Assembly (NCBI RefSeq): GCF_000756375.1
Contig: NZ_JNFD01000007.1
Coordinates: forward strand, 183,806-247,805
From: Sphingopyxis sp. LC81
Lineage (GTDB): Bacteria > Pseudomonadota > Alphaproteobacteria > Sphingomonadales > Sphingomonadaceae
Direction of reading: 5' to 3'
Length of the DNA: 64,000 nucleotides
Shown here: positions 43,891-53,143 of the stretch, piece after piece
Layout: the number at the start of each line of letters is the position of its first letter
Position numbering within the stretch: position 1 is the stretch's first letter
The notes under the pieces: generated by a model
Database searches by the model: none
What the model saw: the letters and a program-made list of their open reading frames with translations, nothing else
Told to the model about the DNA's origin: nothing
Translations under genes and position numbers: made by a program

Positions 43891-46569
43891 TCAGCCGCTA
43901 TTCCGCAGCGCGGTCGCGATCGCGTTGATCGTCAGCTGGATGCCCTCGGCGATACGCGGGTCGGTCTCCCCGGCGCGGTGGCGCTTCATCAGTTCGATCT
44001 GGAGCAGGTTCAGCGGCTCGATATAGGGCAGGCGGAGGCGGATCGATGCCTCGAGCGCCGGGTTCTTCTCGAGCAGCCGCGTCTGGCCGGTGATGCCCAG
44101 CAATCCGTCGTGCGCGCGGTTCCACCCGTCGCGGATGCGGCCAAAGATAGCGTCATGCCCGTCGATTCCCACCGCCAGCTCGGCATAGCGCGCCGCGATC
44201 CCCATGTCCGATTTCGCGAGCACCATTTCCATATTGCCGAGCAGCGCGGCAAAGAACGGCCAGCCCGCCGCCATGTCGGTCAGCAGCACCTTGTCCTCGA
44301 ACGCCGCAAACCCCTCTCCGGTGCCGTACCAGCCCGGCAACATCGCGCGCGACTGCGCCCAGCTGAACACCCACGGGATCGCGCGCAAATCCTCGATCGC
44401 GCTCGACTTTGTGCGGCTCGACGGCCGCGACCCGATTTTCAGCGTCGCGATCTCGGCGATCGGCGTCATCGCGCGGAAGAAATCCTTGAACGCCGGCGTG
44501 TCGTAGACGAGCCCGCGATAGGCGGCGAAGGCGCCGTCCGAGAGCTGGTCCATCGCCGCGGTGTAGCGCGCCGCATCCTTGTCGCTCAGCGCCTCGGGCT
44601 CGAGGCTCGCAAGCAGGCTCGCCGACACCATTGCCTCCAGATTGGTCGCCGCGCTCGCCGCGGTGCCATATTTCGCCGCGATCACTTCGCCCTGTTCGGT
44701 GATACGGATGCGTCCCTGCACCGTACCCGCCGGCTGCGCGCGGATCGCGGCAAAGGCGCTGCCGCCGCCGCGCCCGACCGCGCCGCCGCGGCCGTGGAAC
44801 AATTGCATCGCGGTATCGGCCTCCTCGAACACCGGGGTCAGCGCCTGCGACGCCTGATGCAGCCCCCAGGTCGAGGTCAGATAGCCGCCATCCTTGTTCG
44901 AATCCGAATAGCCGATCATCACTTCCTGATGTCCGCGCTGGCCGATCTGCGGGCCGATTTCGGGCATCGCGAAATAGCGCGCCATGATCGCGGGCGCGCG
45001 GTCGAGGTCGGCGATCGTCTCGAACAGCGGCACGACCATCAAATTCGATTGGCCCGCCGCGTCGCCGCTCCGCCACAGCCCCGCCTCGCGCGCGAGGACA
45101 TGGACCTCGAGCAGGTCGGACAATTCCTGCGCCATGCTGATGATCCACTGGCAGATCGCGTCCTGGCCCAGCCGTTTGCGCACATCGGCGGCGGCGTGGA
45201 CGATCGCGAGTTCGCCCGCGGTCTCGTCGCTCCACTGGTGCCATGGCGCCGCGAGCGGCCGGTCGCTGGCGAGTTCGGCGGTGAGCAGCGCGACGCGTTC
45301 CTCTTCGCCCAGCGCCAGATAATCGGGACACACGCCCGATACCGCCAGCAGTTCGGCGAGTACACGTTCGTGCACCGCGCTGTTCTGGCGCATGTCGAGC
45401 GTCGCTAGGTGGAACCCGAACACTTCCACGGCGCGGATCAGCCGCCCGAGCGCCCCGATGCCGCCGAACTGGCCCTGGCTGTTCGCCGACAAGCCATTGG
45501 CGATGGTGACGAGGTCGCGGCGAAGCGACGCCGGGGTGGAATAGGGCGCGCCGCTCAGTGCCGACGGGCGCGGCGGCGCGCGGCCGACGATCTCGGCATA
45601 AGTGGCGCAGAGCCGCGCATAAATGCCCGACAGCGCGCGGCGATAGGGTTCGTCGCGGCGGCTCGGCGCGGTGTCGCCGCTCGCCTCGGCCAGCGCTTCG
45701 ACCGCCTCGGGAACGGCGGCGAGGCTTGCCGACACCGACCGCTCGGCGCCGAGATGGTGGACCGCGTCGATATAATGCCCAAGCACCGCCGCGGCGTTGC
45801 GCGCCGTCGCCATGTGCATCGTCTCCGCGGTGACGAAGGGATTGCCGTCGCGGTCGCCGCCGATCCAGCTACCGACACGCAGGAAGCTCGCGGGGCGCTG
45901 CCCCAGCTCGGCTTCCCAGCGCGCATAAAGCTTCGGCACCACGGGCAGGAAGACGTCGCGCAAATAGGTCAGCGCATTGTCGATCTCGTCGGCGACGAAC
46001 AATTTCTCGGTGCGCAGCGGGCGGGTTTGCCAAAGGAGAACGATCTGCCGCCGGATCGCGTCCTCGACGACGTCGCCCTCGGGGGTCTCGTCGGCGCCGG
46101 CGTCGCGCAGCAGCATCAGCTCGGCGATGCGGTTCTTGTGGTCGAGCACCGACTTGCGCCGCACCTCGGTCGGGTGCGCGGTCAGCACCGGCGCGACGAG
46201 CGAGGCGCTCAGCAATGCCGCGATCGCGTCGCCATCGATCCCATCGCCCTTCAGCTTTTCGATCGCCGCCGCAACGGTCGCTTCGGGTTCGGCGGCGACC
46301 CCCTGCCGGTCCTCGGCAAGATTGGCGAGCATCGAAAACAGCATGAAGCCGCGCACGAACGCGATCGTGTCGTCGAGGCTCAACGCATCGAGCCCCGGGT
46401 CGATCGCCTCGGCCCCCGCGATCCCGCGGTGCCGGTCGACGCTCGACGAGCGGATATATTCGGTCTGGCGGAACAATTTGTCGCCGCCATAGGCGCGAAT
46501 GACGTCACCAAGGATCCGCCCCAAATAGCGGATGTCGGGATTTTGCGAGATCTGGATAGGTGGGCCCAT
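43891..46569 (-). CDS. ppc: Phosphoenolpyruvate carboxylase
   Basis: 892 residues from the ATG at 46569; a GTG at 46587 would add six. Carboxylates PEP to oxaloacetate to replenish the TCA cycle. Catalytic His in VLTAHPTEVRRKS, the GYSDSNKDGGYLTS active-site loop and FHGRGGAVGRGGGSAF glycine loop are all intact. Slightly shorter than some proteobacterial enzymes but complete, ending in the conserved RNSG tetrapeptide region (ATALRNSG), which normally inserts into the active site. Confidence 0.95.
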   Translation of the reverse strand: MGPPIQISQNPDIRYLGRILGDVIRAYGGDKLFRQTEYIRSSSVDRHRGIAGAEAIDPGLDALSLDDTIAFVRGFMLFSMLANLAEDRQGVAAEPEATVAAAIEKLKGDGIDGDAIAALLSASLVAPVLTAHPTEVRRKSVLDHKNRIAELMLLRDAGADETPEGDVVEDAIRRQIVLLWQTRPLRTEKLFVADEIDNALTYLRDVFLPVVPKLYARWEAELGQRPASFLRVGSWIGGDRDGNPFVTAETMHMATARNAAAVLGHYIDAVHHLGAERSVSASLAAVPEAVEALAEASGDTAPSRRDEPYRRALSGIYARLCATYAEIVGRAPPRPSALSGAPYSTPASLRRDLVTIANGLSANSQGQFGGIGALGRLIRAVEVFGFHLATLDMRQNSAVHERVLAELLAVSGVCPDYLALGEEERVALLTAELASDRPLAAPWHQWSDETAGELAIVHAAADVRKRLGQDAICQWIISMAQELSDLLEVHVLAREAGLWRSGDAAGQSNLMVVPLFETIADLDRAPAIMARYFAMPEIGPQIGQRGHQEVMIGYSDSNKDGGYLTSTWGLHQASQALTPVFEEADTAMQLFHGRGGAVGRGGGSAFAAIRAQPAGTVQGRIRITEQGEVIAAKYGTAASAATNLEAMVSASLLASLEPEALSDKDAARYTAAMDQLSDGAFAAYRGLVYDTPAFKDFFRAMTPIAEIATLKIGSRPSSRTKSSAIEDLRAIPWVFSWAQSRAMLPGWYGTGEGFAAFEDKVLLTDMAAGWPFFAALLGNMEMVLAKSDMGIAARYAELAVGIDGHDAIFGRIRDGWNRAHDGLLGITGQTRLLEKNPALEASIRLRLPYIEPLNLLQIELMKRHRAGETDPRIAEGIQLTINAIATALRNSG

Positions 46570-46655
46570 GGGCCCAGCTTGCTGCACCTGCGAAGGCGCA
46601 GGGTCAAGCCGACGCGCGGGCGCGCATAGCTATGCGCGCCCGCGCGAGCGCTTCG

Positions 46656-47081
46656 TCAGCGGGTCCGGACCATGACCAATGTGCCCATATCGACCCGCGG
46701 GCGGCTATCGAAAGACACGCCATTATGGGTGTCGGTGATGAACATCAGCTTCCCCGAAGCATCGGTGATGCGCGCCGAAACCGAATAGCGGCCGCGCGGA
46801 TCGAGTTTGCGCTCGTCGACGGTCAGCGAGAAGGCAAAAGGCACCTGCCGGCCGTCGGCGGTGAAGCTTTGCTGCGCGATCGTTTTCGACGGTGCGTCCA
46901 TCAGGCTGACGTCGGCGAGCGTGACTTCGACCTGCGCCGTCGGCGGCAGCGCCATGCGCTCGCGATAGGTGATGCTGCCGGTGACCGACACAGGTTGTTC
47001 CGAAGGCGCGATCGTTGCACAGGCGGCGAGCAGCGGCGCGGCAACCATGCCGACGGCGAGCATACGAGTGATGCGAACCAT
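46656..47081 (-). CDS. YbaY/YscW-type lipoprotein
   Basis: 141 residues. Lipobox LLAAC, then a small beta-sandwich with VTGSITYRERMALPPTAQVEVTLADVS, which is the hallmark of YbaY-family lipoproteins, and the pattern FSLTVDERKLDPRGRYSVSARI. The ATG at 47081 follows AAGGAGA; the in-frame upstream ATGs lack a signal peptide context. Role in the outer membrane unknown. Faces ppc from upstream on the same strand. Confidence 0.82.
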   Translation of the reverse strand: MVRITRMLAVGMVAAPLLAACATIAPSEQPVSVTGSITYRERMALPPTAQVEVTLADVSLMDAPSKTIAQQSFTADGRQVPFAFSLTVDERKLDPRGRYSVSARITDASGKLMFITDTHNGVSFDSRPRVDMGTLVMVRTR

Positions 47082-47163
47082 GATATTTCTCCTTTTTTCG
47101 ATGGTTGGCGGCCGCCTAGTCCCATCGAGGTGAACCCATGCTGTCGCGCTCGTTGTGCCCCTG

Positions 47164-47730
47164 TCAGCCTTCCAGTTCAACATCCCAATAGAGCCAGTCG
47201 ATCCAGCTTGTGTGCAGATAGTTGGGCGGGAACGCCCGCCCATTGTCCTGCAGCTGCCAGCTCGTCGGGCGCCAGGGCTGGCGATAGATCGGCATATGCG
47301 CCTGTTGCGGGGTGCGGCCGCCTTTTTTCAGGTTGCACGGCGCACACGCGGTCGCGACATTTTCCCACGTCGTCCGCCCGCCCAGCCGGCGCGGCACCAC
47401 ATGATCGAAGGTCAGATCCTTGCCTGACCCGCAATATTGGCACGAAAACCGGTCGCGCAGGAACAGGTTGAAGCGCGTGAATGCCGGATGCTGCGACGGC
47501 TTCACATATTGCCGGAGCGCGATGACGCTGGGGATCGGCATCGTCTTCGTCGGCGAGTGAATCTCGCGCTCGTAATTTTCGACGATGGTGACGCGGTCGA
47601 GGAAAACCGCCTTGACCGCGGTCTGCCACGGCCACAGGCTCAAGGGGTAATAGCTGAGCGGCGTATAGTCTGCATTGAGAACAAGGGCCGGACAGGAATC
47701 GGGATGCCGGGCGAGATCGGGATGAAACAT
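47164..47730 (-). CDS. HNH endonuclease domain protein
   Basis: 188 residues. Two zinc CxxC pairs (CQYCG and CAPCN) frame the HNH motif FDHVVPRRLGGRTTWENV. The N-terminal half (VLNADYTPLSYYPLSLWPW) is conserved in this ubiquitous alphaproteobacterial HNH group, whose members are chromosomal and not linked to restriction systems. DNA repair or nicking role is possible but not shown. The ATG at 47730 gives the conserved N-terminus. Confidence 0.86.
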   Translation of the reverse strand: MFHPDLARHPDSCPALVLNADYTPLSYYPLSLWPWQTAVKAVFLDRVTIVENYEREIHSPTKTMPIPSVIALRQYVKPSQHPAFTRFNLFLRDRFSCQYCGSGKDLTFDHVVPRRLGGRTTWENVATACAPCNLKKGGRTPQQAHMPIYRQPWRPTSWQLQDNGRAFPPNYLHTSWIDWLYWDVELEG

Positions 47731-47900
47731 GGCTACGCTACGCTGCCCCCTATACTGCGCGGGATGGCGCGCCACTGCCAGTCCCGGGTGACAGCATCAT
47801 TACATCACGCATATGATTCGCACGTCAAGAGGCGATGTGCCGCAAGATATGGAATGTTCCGCGGGGCAGAGGCACAGTATCTAGACCCAATCGGCTCCCT

Positions 47901-48752
47901 ATGCTGACCCGCTTCGCCCCCAGCCCGACCGGCGAACTCCACCTCGGCCACGCCTATAGCGCGGTGCTCGCGCATGACGCGGCGCGCGGCACGGGCGGGA
48001 AGTTCCTGATCCGTATCGACGATATCGACGGCAGCCGCTCGCGCGAGTCATTTGTCGGCGCCTCGCTCGCCGACCTCGCGTGGCTCGGGATCGACTGGGA
48101 CGGCGATCCGGTACGCCAGTCGGCTCGGCTCGGCGACTATGCCGCCGCGCTGGGCAATCTGCGCGCGCGCGGCCTCGTCTATCCCTGTTTTTGCACCCGC
48201 GCCGACATCGCCGCCAGCCTGTCGGCGCCGCATGGGCCATCCGGCGCGATCTATCCCGGCACCTGCCGGGGCTTATCCGAAACCGAGCGGACACGCCGCC
48301 TTGCGGATGAACCGCATTGCTGGCGCCTCGATACCGCGCGTGCGCTTGCCGAAAGCGGCGATCTGCAATGGGAAGAGGCGGGGCAGGGGCTTCGGTCCGC
48401 CGATCCGGCGGCGCACGGCGACATCGTCCTCGCGCGCAAGGACGCCCCGGCGAGCTATCATCTCGCGAGCACGCTCGACGACGCCGCGATGGGGGTGACG
48501 CACGTCATCCGCGGCGCCGACCTCATCACCTCGACCGACGTCCACCGATTGCTCCAGGCGCTGCTCAGCCTGCCGACCCCGCTTTATCGCCACCACGCGC
48601 TCGTCTGCGGCCCCGATGGCAAAAGGCTCGCGAAACGCGACGCCGCGGCGTCGCTCGCGTCGCTCCGCGCGGCCGGGATCGACGGGCCGACGCTTGCCGC
48701 CGATTTGGCCGCGGGGCGGCTTCCCGCTGGCTATTCGCTGCAAAATCCCTAG
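47901..48752 (+). CDS. gluQ: Glutamyl-Q tRNA(Asp) synthetase
   Basis: 283 residues. A truncated glutamyl-tRNA synthetase lacking the anticodon-binding domain that glutamylates queuosine in tRNA-Asp. FAPSPTGELHLGHA is the HIGH-like motif near residue 5, KRLAKRD the KMSKS-like motif near residue 250, and CFC plus a downstream Tyr and Cys (YPGTC) the zinc site of this subfamily. A queuosine-precursor transporter-like gene lies 8 kb downstream. Confidence 0.9.
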   Translation: MLTRFAPSPTGELHLGHAYSAVLAHDAARGTGGKFLIRIDDIDGSRSRESFVGASLADLAWLGIDWDGDPVRQSARLGDYAAALGNLRARGLVYPCFCTRADIAASLSAPHGPSGAIYPGTCRGLSETERTRRLADEPHCWRLDTARALAESGDLQWEEAGQGLRSADPAAHGDIVLARKDAPASYHLASTLDDAAMGVTHVIRGADLITSTDVHRLLQALLSLPTPLYRHHALVCGPDGKRLAKRDAAASLASLRAAGIDGPTLAADLAAGRLPAGYSLQNP

Positions 48753-48761
48753 ATTGGGTTT

Positions 48762-48986
48762 ATGGAAATCCTGCTCATCCTTGGCGTCGTGATCGCCGCC
48801 GGCTTCGTCCTCTTCTCGCTCGCGCGGGGGCTCTTCTATTTCTCGCAAGGGCACAAGGCCCAGATGGACGGCACCGTCCACGAGAATCAGGTGATGCAGA
48901 ACCGGATGATGATGGCGCGCGTGAAGTGGCAGGCGATCACGATCATCCTGCTCGTGCTGATCGGCCTGTTCGCCGCGGGCAGCTAA
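48762..48986 (+). CDS. HIG1-domain/twin-transmembrane small protein
   Basis: 74 residues with two membrane helices (about 3-24 and 55-72) joined by a polar loop with GHKAQMDGTVHENQVMQNRMMMARV. This is the alphaproteobacterial HIG1-like type related to respiratory supercomplex factors. Nine bases follow gluQ, and the adenosyltransferase gene starts 11 bases later, so all three may be co-transcribed. Confidence 0.82.
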   Translation: MEILLILGVVIAAGFVLFSLARGLFYFSQGHKAQMDGTVHENQVMQNRMMMARVKWQAITIILLVLIGLFAAGS

Positions 48987-48996
48987 AGTCCGGCGC

Positions 48997-49578
48997 ATGG
49001 TCAAGCTCAACAAGATCTACACGCGCACCGGCGACGACGGCACCACGGGGCTCGTCGACGGATCGCGCGTCGCCAAATCGGACGCGCTGATGGCGGCGAT
49101 CGGCGACGTCGACGAGGCGAACAGCGCGATCGGGATCGCCGCCGCGGTGCTTGACCCGGCGAGCGACGAAGCCGCTATGCTCGCGCGCATCCAGAACGAG
49201 ATGTTCGACCTCGGCGCCGATCTGGCGACCCCGCCCGACATCCAGTTCGGTTTTGGCCCGCACGAAATGGCGCTGCGCATCGTGCCGAGCCAGATCGCGC
49301 GGCTTGAGGATGAGATCGACCGCATGAACGACGCGCTCGATGCGCTCAAAAGCTTCATCCTGCCCGGCGGCACCGAAGCCGCGGCGCGGCTCCACCTCGC
49401 GCGCGCGGTGACGCGCCGCGCCGAACGCGCCGCCGTCGCGGCGGGGGCGACGCGTGACCTCAACCCGATCGCGCTCAACTATCTCAACCGCCTGTCGGAC
49501 CATCTGTTCGTGCTCACGCGGCACATCAACGCCGCGGCGGGCGGCGATATTCTCTGGAAACCCGGCGCGACGCGCTGA
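48997..49578 (+). CDS. Cob(I)alamin adenosyltransferase, PduO type
   Basis: 193 residues. Makes adenosylcobalamin from cob(I)alamin and ATP. The ATP-binding N-terminus KIYTRTGDDGTT and the C-terminal NRLSDHLFVLTRHIN plus ARAVTRRAERAAV segments are diagnostic for the PduO/MMAB family. It would supply cofactor for methylmalonyl-CoA mutase, which is the natural outlet for propionyl-CoA from the MmsA pathway here. Confidence 0.92.
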   Translation: MVKLNKIYTRTGDDGTTGLVDGSRVAKSDALMAAIGDVDEANSAIGIAAAVLDPASDEAAMLARIQNEMFDLGADLATPPDIQFGFGPHEMALRIVPSQIARLEDEIDRMNDALDALKSFILPGGTEAAARLHLARAVTRRAERAAVAAGATRDLNPIALNYLNRLSDHLFVLTRHINAAAGGDILWKPGATR

Positions 49579-49597
49579 CCCGTACGCTTTCCCAACT

Positions 49598-49675
49598 CGT
49601 CATCCCGGCGAAGGCCGGGATCTCAACCTCCCGTTCTTTGGCACCGTCGAGATTCCGGCCTTCGCCGGAATGACG
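49598..49675. repeat. Nested-palindrome intergenic element, copy 4 variant
   Basis: 78 bp, ends CGTCA and TGACG. Left arm contains CCCGGCG/CGAAGG/CCGGG and the right arm is its reverse complement at about 22 of 24 positions, so the whole element is a long inverted repeat made of two smaller hairpins. Confidence 0.82.
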
Positions 49676-49694
49676 AACAAAGGGGAGCGCAGAT

Positions 49695-49709
49695 GTTCCC
49701 TAAATGTTC
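49695..49709 (+). promoter_or_regulatory. LexA-like box GTTC-N7-GTTC upstream of egtB
   Basis: GTTC (49695-49698) and GTTC (49706-49709) with the AT-rich spacer CCTAAAT. The direct repeat GTTC-N7-GTTC is the established SOS box of alphaproteobacteria. It lies 77 bases before egtB. About one such match per 64 kb is expected by chance at this composition, but few would fall in an intergenic promoter region. Confidence 0.45.
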
Positions 49710-49785
49710 CTAGACATTCCCTCGCGGCGTAACCATAATCCGGTGAACAGCGAAACCGAATCGCACCCCCGGGGATTGTCTCACC

Positions 49786-51051
49786 ATGGCCAGCCGCACC
49801 GACGCCCAAAATCGTACCGATCCGCTGGAAGAGCTGACGCGGCGCTTCGTCGCGACGCGGCGGCTCTCGCTCGATCTGGTGGCGACGCTGTCCGATGCCG
49901 ATGCGAGCGCACAGTCGATGCCCGACGCCTCGCCCGCCAAATGGCACCTCGCGCACACGAGCTGGTTCTTCGAAACCTTCATTCTGCGCGATCATGTTCC
50001 GGGTTATGCGCTCTTCGACACCCGCTATCCCTTTCTGTTCAATAGCTATTATGAGGCCGAAGGACCACGCCACGCGCGCCCGCATCGCGGCCTGCTGACG
50101 CGCCCGTCGCTCGACGAGGTGCGCATCTGGCGCGCGCACGTCGATGCCGCGTTGCAAACCGCGCTGCCTGATCTCCCGGCGAGCGCGCTGACGCTTGTCG
50201 ACCTCGGCATCCATCACGAACAGCAGCATCAGGAATTGCTGCTCACCGACCTCAAGCATCTCTTCGCGCAGAACCCGCTCGGCCCGGCCGTGTGGGAAAC
50301 ACGAATCGCGAGTGAAGTTGCGCAGTTTTCCGCGATGAAATGGATCAAGGGTGCCGACGGCGTGGCGAAGGTCGGGCATGGCGGCCCCGGCTTCGCCTTC
50401 GACTGTGAAGGCCCGCGCCACGATGCGCTGCTGACCCCACACGCGCTCGCCAGCCGCCCGGTGAGCAATGGCGAATGGCAGGAATTCATCGCCGACGGCG
50501 GCTATCACACCCCCTCGCTCTGGCTCAGCGACGGCTGGGCATGGGTGCGCGCCGAGGATATCGAGGCGCCGGCCTATTGGGACGGCGACCGCCAGTTCAC
50601 GCTTTCGGGCTGGCAGGATATCGACCCGGCCGCGCCGGTGACGCACATCAGCTTTTTCGAGGCCGACGCCTTCGCAAGCTGGGCCGGCGCGCGCCTCCCG
50701 ACCGAACAGGAATGGGAAGCCGCGGCGGCCGCGTTCGATCCGCACGGCGGACAGCAGCTCGACGAGGCCGGGCCGGTGCAGCCCGCTCCCGCCGCCACCG
50801 ACACCGATCTGCAACAGATGTTCGGCAGCGTGTGGGAATGGACCGGCAGCGCCTATCGCCCCTATCCCGGCTTCCGCGCCGCGCCCGGCGCGGTCGGCGA
50901 ATATAATGGCAAGTTCATGAGCGGCCAGTTCGTGCTGCGCGGCGGCAGTTGCGCGACCCCGCGCGGCCATTTGCGCGCCTCCTACCGCAATTTCTTCTAC
51001 CCCCACCAGCGCTGGCAATTCACCGGCGTGCGGCTAGCCAAGGATCTTTGA
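49786..51051 (+). CDS. egtB: Ergothioneine biosynthesis protein EgtB
   Basis: 421 residues. Iron(II) sulfoxide synthase that joins trimethylhistidine to a thiol. The N-terminal DinB-like domain shows the iron ligands His57 (WHLAH), His144 and His148 (HHEQQHQE). The C-terminal FGE-sulfatase-type domain (about 220-421) has VSNGEWQEFI, PTEQEWE and the terminal FVLRGGSCATPRGHLRASYRNFFYP-type signature. Followed by egtD after one base. Whether the thiol donor is gamma-glutamylcysteine or cysteine cannot be read; egtA is absent here. Confidence 0.93.
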   Translation: MASRTDAQNRTDPLEELTRRFVATRRLSLDLVATLSDADASAQSMPDASPAKWHLAHTSWFFETFILRDHVPGYALFDTRYPFLFNSYYEAEGPRHARPHRGLLTRPSLDEVRIWRAHVDAALQTALPDLPASALTLVDLGIHHEQQHQELLLTDLKHLFAQNPLGPAVWETRIASEVAQFSAMKWIKGADGVAKVGHGGPGFAFDCEGPRHDALLTPHALASRPVSNGEWQEFIADGGYHTPSLWLSDGWAWVRAEDIEAPAYWDGDRQFTLSGWQDIDPAAPVTHISFFEADAFASWAGARLPTEQEWEAAAAAFDPHGGQQLDEAGPVQPAPAATDTDLQQMFGSVWEWTGSAYRPYPGFRAAPGAVGEYNGKFMSGQFVLRGGSCATPRGHLRASYRNFFYPHQRWQFTGVRLAKDL

Positions 51052-51052
51052 T

Positions 51053-52039
51053 ATGGGCGTTGTCCGCCATCTCCGTCAGGTCGATGCCGATGCCGCCGGC
51101 GTCGACATCGCCTTTCGCGCCGACGTCCACGCGGGCCTGAGCCAGCAGCCCAAGGCGATCCCGGCGCGCTGGTTCTACGACGCGACCGGCTCGGCGCTGT
51201 TTGAGGATATCACCGCGCTCCCCGAATATTATCCGACGCGCAGCGAAACCGACATGCTCATCCGCCATTCCGCCGACTTCGCGGCCGCGATCGGCCCCGG
51301 CCGCGCCGTCGTCGAACTCGGGTCGGGCAGCTCGACCAAGACACCGTTGCTGCTCGATGCGATCGCACCCGCCGCCTATGTCCCCGTAGACATCTCGGGC
51401 GACTTCCTGCGCGACAGCGCGCTGGCGCTCGCGGCGCGCTTTCCGAGGCTTCCCATCTATCCGGTCGAGGCCGATTTCACCCAGCGCGTCACGCTCCCCG
51501 ACGAAATCGCCGACCTGCCCAAGCTCGGCTTTTTTCCAGGCAGCACGATCGGCAACATGGTCGCACGCACCGCGATCGACCTTTTGCGCAACTGGCGCTG
51601 CGCGCTCGGCGAAGGGTCGCTCCTCCTCATCGGTATCGACCGGATCAAGGATGTGGCGACGCTTGAGCTGGCCTATGACGATCCGGCGGGGGTGACCGCG
51701 GCGTTCAACCTCAATCTGCTCGAACGGATCAATCGCGAGCTTGGCGGCGACATTCCGGTCGAGAATTTCGCCCACCGTGCGGTGTGGGACGATGTCCACG
51801 CGCGGATCGAAATGCACCTCGTCGCGGCGTGCGACATCGAGTTCACCGTCGACGGGCGCGGCTATGCGATGGCGAAGGGCGAAACGATCCACAGCGAAAA
51901 CAGCCATAAATACGGCGCGCGCGACGCGAATCTGCTGCTCCGCGCGAGCGGCTGGACGCCGATCGCGACCTGGGACGACGCCGATCCCGCCTTTGCCCTG
52001 ATCCTCGCCGAAGCGACCGCTTTCCGTTCCGCCCCCTGA
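51053..52039 (+). CDS. egtD: L-histidine N(alpha)-methyltransferase EgtD
   Basis: 328 residues. SAM-dependent trimethylation of histidine to hercynine, the substrate of EgtB. The SAM motif ELGSGSSTKT, the YEDITALPEYYPTR-like N-terminal helix (FEDITALPEYYPTR) and the C-terminal ETIHSENSHKY motif are characteristic. One base separates it from the egtB stop. The pair suggests a two-gene ergothioneine operon, with the C-S lyase EgtE supplied elsewhere. Confidence 0.94.
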   Translation: MGVVRHLRQVDADAAGVDIAFRADVHAGLSQQPKAIPARWFYDATGSALFEDITALPEYYPTRSETDMLIRHSADFAAAIGPGRAVVELGSGSSTKTPLLLDAIAPAAYVPVDISGDFLRDSALALAARFPRLPIYPVEADFTQRVTLPDEIADLPKLGFFPGSTIGNMVARTAIDLLRNWRCALGEGSLLLIGIDRIKDVATLELAYDDPAGVTAAFNLNLLERINRELGGDIPVENFAHRAVWDDVHARIEMHLVAACDIEFTVDGRGYAMAKGETIHSENSHKYGARDANLLLRASGWTPIATWDDADPAFALILAEATAFRSAP

Positions 52040-52109
52040 CGCGCGCTCTTGACGCGCGAGACCGAGGCCGTAGGGGCACAGGCACGGTTTTCAGCGAAAA
52101 GGGCAGCAT

Positions 52110-52976
52110 ATGATCGTCGGCGTTATCGGTGCGGGACAAATGGGCGCGGGCATTGCGCAGGTGTCGGCGGGTGCCGGGCATGATGTGCTGTTGTCCGACA
52201 TCGACCTGGCGCGCGCCGAAGCAGGCAAGGCGGGGATCGCCAAGGCGCTCGGCCGCCTCGTCGCCAAGGAGAAGATGACGCAGGCGGATGCCGACGCGCT
52301 GCTCGGCCGCATCACCCCCGTTGCTGACCATGCCGCCTTCGCCCCCGCCGATCTCGTCGTCGAGGCGGCGACCGAGCGCGAGGAAATCAAGCGCGCGATC
52401 TTCGCCAGCGTCGGTCCGCATCTGTCGGCGACCGCGATCCTCGCGAGCAACACCAGCTCGATCCCGATCACGCGGCTGGCGCAGGCCGCGCCCGACCCGG
52501 CGCGCTTCATCGGCGTCCATTTCTTCAATCCGGTCCCGGTGATGGGCCTGATCGAACTGATCCGCGGCCTCGCCACCAGCGACGACACGCTCGCCAAGGT
52601 CGAAGCCTTTGGCCGCGGTCTCGGCAAGGAAATCGTCCACGCCAACGACGCGCCGGGCTTCATCGTCAACCGCGTGCTGATGCCGATGATCAACGAAGCG
52701 GTGTTCGCGCTCGGTGAGGGCGTCGCGACGATGCAGGACATCGACGCCGGCTGCCGCCTCGGGCTCAACCATCCGATGGGCCCGATCACGCTCGCCGATT
52801 TCATCGGGCTCGACACCTGCCTCGAAATCATTCGTGTGCTCTACAGCGGCACTGGCGATCCGAAATTCCGGCCCGCGCCGTTGCTCGTCCAATATGTCGA
52901 TGCCGGCTGGGTCGGGAAAAAGGCGGGGCGCGGCTTCTACGACTGGACGGGGCCGGAGCCCGTGCCGACGCGATAA
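52110..52976 (+). CDS. 3-hydroxybutyryl-CoA dehydrogenase family protein
   Basis: 288 residues. NAD-dependent 3-hydroxyacyl-CoA dehydrogenase with VIGAGQMGAGIAQV at the N-terminus, the catalytic region SNTSSIPIT then HFFNPVPVM, and the C-terminal domain ending in GRGFYDW. It is the stand-alone short type (Hbd/PaaH-like), distinct from the fused enzyme at 29061. A separate transcription unit after egtD. Could serve butyrate, polyhydroxybutyrate or aromatic-acid degradation. Confidence 0.9.
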   Translation: MIVGVIGAGQMGAGIAQVSAGAGHDVLLSDIDLARAEAGKAGIAKALGRLVAKEKMTQADADALLGRITPVADHAAFAPADLVVEAATEREEIKRAIFASVGPHLSATAILASNTSSIPITRLAQAAPDPARFIGVHFFNPVPVMGLIELIRGLATSDDTLAKVEAFGRGLGKEIVHANDAPGFIVNRVLMPMINEAVFALGEGVATMQDIDAGCRLGLNHPMGPITLADFIGLDTCLEIIRVLYSGTGDPKFRPAPLLVQYVDAGWVGKKAGRGFYDWTGPEPVPTR

Positions 52977-53143
52977 CGCCGGTACCGACGGTCGCTCCCG
53001 TTTTGACTGGACGATCGACGCGTCGTTGCACAGGATGATGCGTCCGCGATAGGCTGGCACAGCCGGCGGGCAGTGGATCCGACGGTTTTTCCGCGCCTCG
53101 AATGGGTGCTGCAATCCGGACCGGGCAACCGAGGGGAAAGATC

